From a virus, in IMG/VR virus record IMGVR_UViG_3300005511_000870, positions 1 through 40,839 of that record: a stretch of 40,839 nt of DNA. One strand, 5' to 3'. Positions 21,004 through 27,786 of this stretch are shown one piece after another. A model generated the notes under the pieces. The model was not told the origin of the DNA. It saw only the letters and a program-made list of their open reading frames with translations, and did not search any database. Both the position numbers and the translations under genes were made by a program. Every line of letters starts with the position of its first letter. The stretch's first letter is position 1.

Positions 21004-22283
21004 AGATCAAGCCGACTGGCGGCTTCGTCAGCCGCGTGCGCGCCGCTGTGGATGGCTGGGTGCGTTCCTTCACTCTGCGCGACAGCGAGCTGTACGCGGA
21101 CCGGGTCCTGGCTACCGAAGCGGGCGTGGAGGTCACGGCGAAGACGGTGCTGCAACTCGACGCCGTTTGGTCGTGCGTGCGCCTGATCTCCGAAACCATC
21201 GCCACGCTTCCGCTGTCGATGTACGAGCGCACTTCGGCCGGCAAGCGCGTCGCAAGCCAGCATCCGCTGCACTTCGTCATTCACGACCAGCCAAACGACG
21301 AATCGACGGCGGCGGTGTTCTGGGAGGCTATGGTGGTGGCGATGCTGTTGCGCGGGAACGCGCGCGCCGAGAAGCTGTATGCAGGTACGCGCGTCGTCGG
21401 CCTGCTGTTCCTCGACCCGGATAGGCTGACGGTCAACCGGGACCAGCGCGGGAACAAGATCTATCGGTACCTGAAGCCGGATGGCACGCCGCGCGTGATT
21501 CCCGCTTCGCGCATCTGGACGCTTCCGGGCTTCACCCTGGATGGCCAGCACGGCGTCTCGGTGATCCGGTACGGCGCGAAGGTGTTCGGCAACGCCATGG
21601 CGGCGGACAAGGCCGCGGCTCAGACGTTCCGCAACGGTCTGCTGCAGACGATCTACTACAAGATCAGCGCCTTCCTGACGCCGAAGCAGCGCGCCGAGTT
21701 CAAGACCAACTTGGTCGGATCGATCGAGCGGGGCGAGGCGCCGCTGCTGGAAGGCGGTACCGAGGCCGGCACGCTGGGCGTGAATCCGGCCGACGCGCAG
21801 CTGCTGGAGTCGCGCAGCTTCTCGGTCGAGTCGATCTGCCGCTGGTTCCGGGTGCCGCCCTGGATGGTGGGCCACACCGAGAAGTCCACCAGCTGGGGGA
21901 GCGGCATCGAGCAGCAGATGATCGGCTTCCTGACGTTCACGCTCGGCCCCTGGCTGCGCCGCATCGAGCAGGGCATCAGCAAGGACCTGCTCACGCCCGC
22001 CGAGCGCCAGCGCTACTACCCCAAGTTCAACGTGGAGGGCCTGCTGCGTGCCGACAGCGCCGGCCGCGCTGCCTTCTACACCGCCATGGTCAACAACGGC
22101 ATCCTGACCCGGGACGAGGTCCGCGAGCTCGAGGACCGTGAGGCAATGGGCGGCAACGCTGCCGTGCTCACCGTGCAGTCGGCCATGACCACGCTGGACG
22201 GCATCGGCGCAGCCAGCGACGCCAACCAGGCTCGGGCCGCGATCCGCGCGTTCCTGGGCTTCTCCGACGACCAGAAGGACTGA
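21000..22283 (+). CDS. HK97-family portal protein
   Basis: 427 residues from the ATG at 21000 (ATGA overlap). Matches the HK97 gp3-type portal: VLQLDAVWSCVRLISETIATLPL near residue 40, ALLR...WAWLE-type core replaced by LLRGNARAEK, and the conserved SVESICRWFRVPPWMVGHTEKST and GSGIEQQMIGFLTFTL stretch. Length fits. Forms the dodecameric DNA channel at one capsid vertex. Confidence 0.95.
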   Translation: MKIKPTGGFVSRVRAAVDGWVRSFTLRDSELYADRVLATEAGVEVTAKTVLQLDAVWSCVRLISETIATLPLSMYERTSAGKRVASQHPLHFVIHDQPNDESTAAVFWEAMVVAMLLRGNARAEKLYAGTRVVGLLFLDPDRLTVNRDQRGNKIYRYLKPDGTPRVIPASRIWTLPGFTLDGQHGVSVIRYGAKVFGNAMAADKAAAQTFRNGLLQTIYYKISAFLTPKQRAEFKTNLVGSIERGEAPLLEGGTEAGTLGVNPADAQLLESRSFSVESICRWFRVPPWMVGHTEKSTSWGSGIEQQMIGFLTFTLGPWLRRIEQGISKDLLTPAERQRYYPKFNVEGLLRADSAGRAAFYTAMVNNGILTRDEVRELEDREAMGGNAAVLTVQSAMTTLDGIGAASDANQARAAIRAFLGFSDDQKD

Positions 22284-22287
22284 TCCC

Positions 22288-23160
22288 ATGACCATCAAGA
22301 CGTTGCCGGGCGCTCCGGAGGGGCGGCCGTGCGCCGGCGTGAGCAGCCAGCTGCAGCCGCGCGCCCTGGACCGCTGGAACGCGGGCGTCCGCGCCGCGGC
22401 CGACAGCGAGGGCGACCGCAGCATCAGCATCTACGACGTGATCGGCTACGACTACTGGACCGGCGACGGCGTCACGGCAAAGCGCATCGCCGCCGCTCTG
22501 CGTGGCATGGGTGCTGGTCCGGTCACCGTGAACATCAACTCGCCGGGCGGCGACATGTTCGAAGGCCTGGCGATCTACAACCTGCTGCGCGAGCACGACG
22601 GCGAGGTGACGGTGAAGGTCCTCGGCCTGGCCGCATCCGCGGCTTCGGTCATCGCCATGGCCGGCGACAAGATCCAGATCGCCCGCGCCGCGTTCCTGAT
22701 GATCCACAACGCCTGGGTCATGGCCGTGGGAAATCGGCACGACCTTGAGGAGGTCGCCGCCACGCTGAAGCCCTTCGACGACGCGATGGCCAGCATCTAC
22801 GCGGCGCAGACCGGCGAGGACAGCGCCGCGATGGCAAAGCTCATGGACCGCGAGACCTGGATCGCCGGCGAGGCTGCAGTGGAGGACGGGTTCGCCGACG
22901 AGCTCCTGCCTTCCGACAAGGTCGAGAAGGGCGCCAGCAAGGCCAGCGCTTCGGCGGTGCGCCGCATCGAATCGGCGCTGCGGGCCAGTGGCATGCCCAA
23001 AAGCGAGGCCATGCGCCTCATCAGCGAGATCAAGACCAGCTCGGGCGACCCGGCTGGCAGCGGTGAGGGAGATCCCACCGAACACGGCGACGACGCCGGA
23101 GCAGTACCCAGCGAGGAGGCATTCGCCGCCGCGCTGCGCAGCTTTTCCCTCACCCAATGA
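22288..23160 (+). CDS. ClpP-type head maturation protease
   Basis: 290 residues from the ATG at 22288. ClpP/S14 fold: VNINSPGGDMFEGLAIYN (oxyanion region), S117 in GLAASAASVIAMAG, H140 in MIHNAW and D164 in LKPFDDAMASIY make the catalytic triad. It cleaves the delta domain from the capsid protein during maturation. The C-terminal 80 residues are charged and flexible, and may act as a scaffold-like tail. Confidence 0.93.
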   Translation: MTIKTLPGAPEGRPCAGVSSQLQPRALDRWNAGVRAAADSEGDRSISIYDVIGYDYWTGDGVTAKRIAAALRGMGAGPVTVNINSPGGDMFEGLAIYNLLREHDGEVTVKVLGLAASAASVIAMAGDKIQIARAAFLMIHNAWVMAVGNRHDLEEVAATLKPFDDAMASIYAAQTGEDSAAMAKLMDRETWIAGEAAVEDGFADELLPSDKVEKGASKASASAVRRIESALRASGMPKSEAMRLISEIKTSSGDPAGSGEGDPTEHGDDAGAVPSEEAFAAALRSFSLTQ

Positions 23161-23174
23161 ACAACGGAGACAAC

Positions 23175-24509
23175 ATGAACACCAAGAAATACCTCTATCT
23201 GCTGTCGGTCGCCGCGATCGTCGCGCTGTTCTTCACGTTCGACGCAGGCGCGGCTACCTTGGTGCAGCACCTGCTGCACTCGGATCACGCTGGCCTCGTG
23301 ATGGCCGCCCCGGTCATGGCCGCGCTGCCGGAAGGCATCAAGGCAGAGCTGGAGCGCATCGGCGACCAGGTCAAGTCCATGGCCGAGCAGGCGCAGAGCG
23401 AGATCAAGGCGCACGCGAAGCTGGCAGATGAAACCAAGGCCAAGGTGGACGAACTGCTGATCAAGCAGGGCGAGCTGCAGGCCAACCTGCAGGGTGTCGA
23501 GCAGAAGCTGGCCCGGATCGAGGCCAATGGCGCCGGCGGCGACGTGCAGCACCAGACCTTCGGCGAGCAGTTCATCGGCAGCGACCAGTGGAAGGCCTTC
23601 CGCAGCCAGACCACCCCGCGCGGCCGCGTGGACATGACCTTCCAGGCGGCGATCACCAGCATCACCACGGACACCGACGGCGCGGCCGGTGATCTGGTCC
23701 AGACGACCCGCCTGCCGGGCATCATCGCCCCGCCGGACCGCCGCATGACGGTCCGCGACCTGATCACCCCGGGCCGCATGGACGGCAGCACGCTGGAGTA
23801 CGTGAAGGAGACCGGCTTCACCAACAACGCGGCGCCGGTCGCCGAGGGCGCGAAGAAGCCCGAGTCGACCATGAAGTTCGACCTGGTGAACACCAGCGCC
23901 AAGGTCATCGCGCACTTCGTGAAGGCCTCGCGTCAGATCCTCGACGACGCCTCGCAGCTGCAGAGCTACATCGATGGTCGCCTGCGCTACGGCCTGGCGT
24001 TCAAGGAAGAGCAGCAGCTGCTCAACGGCGACGGCACCGGCCAGAACCTGCTCGGCATCATCCCGCAGGCTACTGCCTACGTCGCGCCGTTCGACCCGGG
24101 TGACGCGACCGTGATCGACCAGATCCGACTGGCCATGCTGCAGGCCGAGCTGGCCGAGTACCCGGCCACCGGCATCGTGCTGAACCCGACGGACTGGGCG
24201 CGCATCGAGCTGCTGAAGGACACCACCGGCCGCTACATCATCGGCAACCCGCAGGGCGTCATCGGCGCCAGCCTGTGGAACCGTCCGGTCGTGGCCACGC
24301 AGGCCATCGCGGTGGACAAGTTCCTCACCGGTGCGTTCCGCCTGGGCGCGCAGGTGTTCGATCGCTGGCAGGCCCGTGTCGAGGTGGCGACGGAGAACGA
24401 GGACGACTTCGTGAAGAACCTGGTCACCATCCTGGCCGAGGAGCGTCTGGCGCTGGCGGTATACCGCCCGCAGGCCTTCATCTACGGCGATCTGGGCAAC
24501 GTGGCCTGA
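23175..24509 (+). CDS. HK97-type major capsid protein with hydrophobic N-terminus
   Basis: 444 residues from the ATG at 23175 (GGAGAC upstream); an ATG at 23157 is also in frame and overlaps the protease stop. About residues 45-125 form the coiled-coil delta domain and 125-444 the HK97 fold (GGAGA-free N-arm, TTRLPGIIAPPDRRMTVRD, EERLALAVYRPQAFIYGDLG). Unusually, residues 1-25 are a hydrophobic, signal-like segment (KKYLYLLSVAAIVALFFTF) before the delta domain. It would be removed with the delta domain, but could tether early proheads to membrane. An 11-base hairpin follows the gene. Confidence 0.93.
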   Translation: MNTKKYLYLLSVAAIVALFFTFDAGAATLVQHLLHSDHAGLVMAAPVMAALPEGIKAELERIGDQVKSMAEQAQSEIKAHAKLADETKAKVDELLIKQGELQANLQGVEQKLARIEANGAGGDVQHQTFGEQFIGSDQWKAFRSQTTPRGRVDMTFQAAITSITTDTDGAAGDLVQTTRLPGIIAPPDRRMTVRDLITPGRMDGSTLEYVKETGFTNNAAPVAEGAKKPESTMKFDLVNTSAKVIAHFVKASRQILDDASQLQSYIDGRLRYGLAFKEEQQLLNGDGTGQNLLGIIPQATAYVAPFDPGDATVIDQIRLAMLQAELAEYPATGIVLNPTDWARIELLKDTTGRYIIGNPQGVIGASLWNRPVVATQAIAVDKFLTGAFRLGAQVFDRWQARVEVATENEDDFVKNLVTILAEERLALAVYRPQAFIYGDLGNVA

Positions 24510-24539
24510 TCGCAGCGCCGCCTGCCCGCAGGTGGCATT

Positions 24540-24573
24540 GAGAGGCGCGCTCCTGCGCGCCTCTCCTCTTTCG
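24540..24573 (+). terminator. Strong hairpin after the capsid gene
   Basis: Perfect 11-base stem GAGAGGCGCGC/GCGCGCCTCTC (24540-24550 and 24555-24565) with loop TCCT, then CTCTTTC. The short pyrimidine tail is weak for termination, so it may be partial, lowering expression of downstream head-joining genes or protecting the capsid message from 3' decay. Confidence 0.7.
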
Positions 24574-24583
24574 GAGGTATCCC

Positions 24584-24928
24584 ATGCTCATCAAGTTCAA
24601 GAAGCCCGATCCGCGCGCCGGCCTGATCGTGCGCATGGACAGCAGCCGCGGGCAGTACTTCGTCGACACTGGCTCCGCGGTATTGGTCAAGGAAGGCGCC
24701 GTCACCGACGTCGAGCCGACCGCGCCGCCCGCCGATGGCCCGACCCCGGCCGAGCACCTGGTCTCGGGTACGGCTGCCGAGGTCATCGGCAGCCTGGACG
24801 CCGTCACCGACGCCGAGCTGGCCCGCGCCGCACTGGCGGCGGAGCAGGCCGAGGCCGGCAAGAAGCGCAAGACGGTGATCGAGGCGTTGACCGCGCGCGT
24901 CGCCGCGCTCGAGCAGTCGCAGGCCTGA
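24584..24928 (+). CDS. Small head protein, possible decoration or joining protein
   Basis: 114 residues from the ATG at 24584, with GGAGG six to eight bases upstream. A beta-rich N-terminal part (LIKFKKPDPRAGLIVRMDSSRGQYFVDTG) and an alanine-rich helical C-terminus are present. It lies between capsid and gp6-type connector genes, where small accessory head proteins occur. Family not recognised. Confidence 0.7.
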   Translation: MLIKFKKPDPRAGLIVRMDSSRGQYFVDTGSAVLVKEGAVTDVEPTAPPADGPTPAEHLVSGTAAEVIGSLDAVTDAELARAALAAEQAEAGKKRKTVIEALTARVAALEQSQA

Positions 24929-24932
24929 TCCC

Positions 24933-25280
24933 GTGGACCTGATCACCCTCGAGCAGGCCCGGCAACATTGCCGGGCCGATGCCGGCGACGACGACATGCT
25001 GGCCGTCTACGCCGACGCCGCGGAGCAGGCCGCGCAGGACTTCCTCAACCGGCGCGTGTTCAAGGACGCGGATACCCTGGCCGACGCGGTGATCGACGAG
25101 GTCGCGGGCGACGATCCCATGGTGGTCGCCAAGCCGGTGATCGCGGCCATTCTGCTGATCCTGGGCCACCTGTACCGCACGCGCGAGGATGTGCAGACCG
25201 GGCAGGGTGCCGCGGCGGTGCAGATCCCGATGGGCGCGCACAGCCTGCTGTGGCCGTACCGCGTCGGGCTAGGGGTCTGA
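24933..25280 (+). CDS. Head-tail connector, HK97 gp6-like
   Basis: 115 residues from a GTG at 24933. Helical, with MDLITLEQARQHCRADAGDDD, AEQAAQDFLNRRVF, PVIAAILLILGHLYRTRED and a closing LLWPYRVG. This is the standard pattern of the gp6/phage_connector family that forms the adaptor ring beneath the portal. Confidence 0.88.
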   Translation: MDLITLEQARQHCRADAGDDDMLAVYADAAEQAAQDFLNRRVFKDADTLADAVIDEVAGDDPMVVAKPVIAAILLILGHLYRTREDVQTGQGAAAVQIPMGAHSLLWPYRVGLGV

Positions 25281-25281
25281 G

Positions 25282-25638
25282 GTGGGCATCGCTGCCGGCG
25301 AGCTGAATCGCCGTATCCGCATCGAGCGGTGCGGCACTGGCACGGATGGCTGGGGGCAACCCGTCGCCGACTGGGTGTTGGTGGGCGAGGTGTGGGCCAG
25401 CATCGCCAACGAGACCGGAATGGGCGCGATCCGGTCGAGCCTGCAGGGCAACGCGCCGGCCTCGATCGCGCGCTACAGCTTCCTCGTGCGCTTCCAGACC
25501 GCGCAGGCGCTCGGCATCGACCAGGGCATGCGCATCGTCCACGACGGGCTGGTGTTCGACGTCAAGGGCCTCACGCGCGACCTGAAGGACCGGGAGCGCG
25601 CGTACGTCCTGGCCGAGCAGGGCGGCAACGATGGCTAG
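25282..25638 (+). CDS. Head closure protein, SPP1 gp16/HK97 gp7-like
   Basis: 118 residues from a GTG at 25282. Beta-barrel type sequence: AAGELNRRIRIERCGTGTDGWGQPVADW at the start, VWASI, RYSFLVRFQTA and GLVFDVKGLTRDLKDRERAYVLAE. Matches phage head closure (head-tail adaptor) proteins that stopper the DNA and bind the tail. Overlaps the next gene by eight bases. Confidence 0.88.
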   Translation: MGIAAGELNRRIRIERCGTGTDGWGQPVADWVLVGEVWASIANETGMGAIRSSLQGNAPASIARYSFLVRFQTAQALGIDQGMRIVHDGLVFDVKGLTRDLKDRERAYVLAEQGGNDG

Positions 25639-26110
25639 CCGGGTGGACCTCTCAGGTGCGCTGGCAGGCCTGGATAGCCTGGCCGAGATGACCACCAGCG
25701 TCGCGCGCTCGATGGGCGTCGCGGCCGGTCAGGCCGTGCGTGATGAGGCGAAGGCCCGGGCGCCGGTGGAAGACGGGACGCTCCGCGATTCCATCTACCT
25801 CGCCTACCGCAATGGTGAGTCGACGGAATCCCTAGTCGTGTACCAAGTCAGCTGGAACAGCAAGAAAGCCCCTCACGGGCACCTGTTGGAGTTCGGCCAT
25901 TGGCGCAGGAACGTGCTGGTCCGCGGCGAGGATGGGAGGTGGCGCGCCACCCAGGAGCTGCTGCCGGCGCCCGTGTGGACCGCGGCGCACCCATTCCTGC
26001 GGCCGGCCTATGAGGCGACGCTGTCGCGCCTCACCGACATTGCCGCGGCGCGCGGGCGCAAACGCCTGGCCGAGCTCATGAGCGGCGGGGGAGAAGACGA
26101 TGCCGTATGA
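25631..26110 (+). CDS. HK97 gp10-type tail-joining protein
   Basis: 159 residues from the ATG at 25631. VRDEAKARAPVEDGTLRDSIYLAYR and HGHLLEFGHWRRN, AHPFLRPAYEA are the conserved elements of the HK97-gp10 family of neck/tail-completion proteins. Overlaps the following gene by 11 bases. Confidence 0.88.
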   Translation: MASRVDLSGALAGLDSLAEMTTSVARSMGVAAGQAVRDEAKARAPVEDGTLRDSIYLAYRNGESTESLVVYQVSWNSKKAPHGHLLEFGHWRRNVLVRGEDGRWRATQELLPAPVWTAAHPFLRPAYEATLSRLTDIAAARGRKRLAELMSGGGEDDAV

Positions 26111-26456
26111 GCCGCTGCTGCACGGATTGGTCGCCCCGCTTCTTGGTGGCCGGTTCTACGCAGACGTGCTGCCGGACAACCCGGCCTATCCCTGCGGCGT
26201 GTACCAGCAGGTGGGCGGCCGCGGCCTGTGGTTCGCCGAGGGCGCGATGCCGGACCACAAGCACGCGCGCCTGCAGATCACCCTCTGGGCGGGAAGCCGC
26301 GCCGAAGCCAACACCCTGATGCGCGCCATCGAGGGCGTACTGTGCGCGCGCCTGCCGAAGTCCGAAGTTATCGGCGCGCTGACCGCGACCTACGAGGACG
26401 CGATCAAGAAGTACGGGGCCCGGCAGGACTTCGGGCTCTGGTACCCCGATCCCTGA
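26100..26456 (+). CDS. DUF3168 tail terminator-like protein
   Basis: 118 residues from the ATG at 26100. MPYEPLLHGLVAPLLGGRFYADVLPDN, YPCGVYQQVGG, HARLQITLWAGSRAEANTL and YEDAIKKYGARQDFGLWY fit the DUF3168/tail-completion family (lambda gpU-like), which caps the tail tube. Followed by a terminator. Confidence 0.85.
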   Translation: MPYEPLLHGLVAPLLGGRFYADVLPDNPAYPCGVYQQVGGRGLWFAEGAMPDHKHARLQITLWAGSRAEANTLMRAIEGVLCARLPKSEVIGALTATYEDAIKKYGARQDFGLWYPDP

Positions 26457-26471
26457 ACAGTTCTATCCACC

Positions 26472-26498
26472 GCCCGGCCTCGCGCCGGGCTTCTTTTT
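26472..26498 (+). terminator. Rho-independent terminator before the tail tube gene
   Basis: Seven-base stem GCCCGGC/GCCGGGC (26472-26478 and 26484-26490), loop CTCGC, then TTCTTTTTG. Separates head-joining genes from the highly expressed tail tube gene. Confidence 0.8.
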
Positions 26499-26519
26499 GA
26501 CCAAAGCGAGGTTTCTCCC

Positions 26520-27179
26520 ATGGCACTGAAGCTCCCCAAGGGCATCCAGTTCGGTTTCGCGTCGGTGCTCTCCAGCGCCATCGCTGCGACCGCTTTCTCC
26601 AAGGCCAATCCGACCGTGGCCACCGTCCCGACCGGCACGGTCGACGAGGGCGAGGTGGTCCTGATTCAGCTGGCAGGCTGGCCGCTGCTGAACAACAAGG
26701 TGGCAGTCGCCGGCGAGGAGACGGCAGGTGCGCTTCCGCTGCTGGGTGCCGACACCACGGACGCGACGCTGTTCCCGGGCGTCAGCGGTCCGGGCACGCT
26801 GCTGGTGGCCGGCGAGTTCGTGGACTACACGCAGCAGGGCGACCCGTCCTCGTCGGGCGGCGACCAGCAGTACTGGCAGGGCACCCTGCTGGAAGACCCC
26901 ACGGGCCGGCAGATCTCGATCCCGACCACGAAGAATGCCAAGACCCTCACCCTGCCGCTCTACTACGACCCCAAGCTGCCCTGGCATGCAGCGTCCAAGG
27001 CGGTGGACGCGCGCGGCGAGCCGATCATCCTGCGCTGCAAGATCCCCGGTGGTGACGTGCTGTACTGGTACGGCTACATGTCCTTCGACGGCGATCCGAC
27101 CATCGCCTCGAACACGCCGATGGGCAACACCATGACCTTCACGGCGCTGAGCGAGTCCACCCTGGTGGAGGCGCCCTGA
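26520..27179 (+). CDS. Major tail tube protein
   Basis: 219 residues from the ATG at 26520. Beta-rich with VPTGTVDEGEVVLIQLAGW, a variable middle and the end GNTMTFTALSESTLVEAP. Located between DUF3168 and the tail chaperones as in lambda-type tails. A central insertion (residues 100-150, WQGTLLEDPTGRQISIPTTKNAKT) looks like tail-tube linkage to an Ig-free domain. Forms the tail tube through which DNA passes. Confidence 0.85.
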   Translation: MALKLPKGIQFGFASVLSSAIAATAFSKANPTVATVPTGTVDEGEVVLIQLAGWPLLNNKVAVAGEETAGALPLLGADTTDATLFPGVSGPGTLLVAGEFVDYTQQGDPSSSGGDQQYWQGTLLEDPTGRQISIPTTKNAKTLTLPLYYDPKLPWHAASKAVDARGEPIILRCKIPGGDVLYWYGYMSFDGDPTIASNTPMGNTMTFTALSESTLVEAP

Positions 27180-27472
27180 TGCCCGTGCGCAAGGGTGAGG
27201 CGCCCAAGCAGCTGCCGGCGGAGCTGAAGTTCAGCTCCACCGCCGAGAAGCTGGTCCTGAACGTGAAGTTCGCCAACCACACCAGCAAGGAATACCGCGA
27301 GCACAAGGGTACCGTGGGCGAGCTGGTGCTGTGGCTGGTCGACGAGTGGGACGCGGACTTCCCGCTGACCGTGGACGGCATTTCCGACTTCGAGGACGAG
27401 CACCCCGGCGTCAGCCAAGGCCTGATCGAAGCCTGGTGGCGCGCGCGCACGGTGGCGCTGGAAAAAAACTGA
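27179..27472 (+). CDS. Tail assembly chaperone G
   Basis: 97 residues from the ATG at 27179, sharing one base with the tube gene stop. Acidic (VGELVLWLVDEWDADFPLT, DFEDEHPGV). It ends VALEKN-stop exactly on an A-AAA-AAC slippery heptamer, so it is the short product of a G/GT pair. Acts as a chaperone loading tail tube subunits on the tape measure and is not in the virion. Confidence 0.88.
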   Translation: MPVRKGEAPKQLPAELKFSSTAEKLVLNVKFANHTSKEYREHKGTVGELVLWLVDEWDADFPLTVDGISDFEDEHPGVSQGLIEAWWRARTVALEKN

Positions 27473-27780
27473 TCGAGGCGGTCGAGGCGCTGTACTTCCG
27501 CGTCCCGACCGCCGCAGAACTCGAAGGTACCGGCTTCAAGCAGAAGCACTACGTGGCGCCGGAGGTGGACCTCTGGCCCGAGAACCAACAGGCCATCGAC
27601 CTGTTTCAGCGAGTTTCCAACCAGTGGCGCTGTGGCGCCGGCGGGCCCATCGGGCTCGACTACAGCGTGGTCTACAGCGAGCTGGCTCACCTGGGCGTCG
27701 CCGGCGAGACGCGCGACGACGTCATGGCGGCCCTGTCCGTCATCGAGGTGGCGGCAATGAAGCACATTAACGAGGGATAG
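27179..27780 (+). CDS. Tail assembly chaperone GT, -1 frameshift product
   Basis: Ribosomes slipping -1 at 27463-27469 read on as KKLIEAVEALYFRVPTA and continue to the stop at 27778-27780, adding about 100 residues (T part: GTGFKQKHYVAPEVDLWPENQQA, FQRVSNQWRCGAGGPIGLDY). The T part has no credible start of its own. In lambda the ratio of G to GT is essential for tail assembly. The coordinates span both frames. Confidence 0.85.
27463..27469 (+). promoter_or_regulatory. -1 ribosomal frameshift site A-AAA-AAC
   Basis: In the zero frame GAA AAA AAC TGA; the heptamer fits the X-XXY-YYZ rule exactly and the zero-frame stop follows directly. Slippage joins G to T. This is one of the commonest tail-chaperone slippery sequences. 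Confidence 0.85.
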
Positions 27781-27786
27781 GCCGAA

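Noticed and set aside
20787-22430. 547-codon minus-strand frame opposite terminase and portal
   Set aside because: Shadow of two well-supported genes; crosses their junction and lacks recognisable features.
22797-23915. 372-codon minus-strand frame opposite protease and capsid genes
   Set aside because: Antisense shadow; low-complexity composition and no ribosome site.
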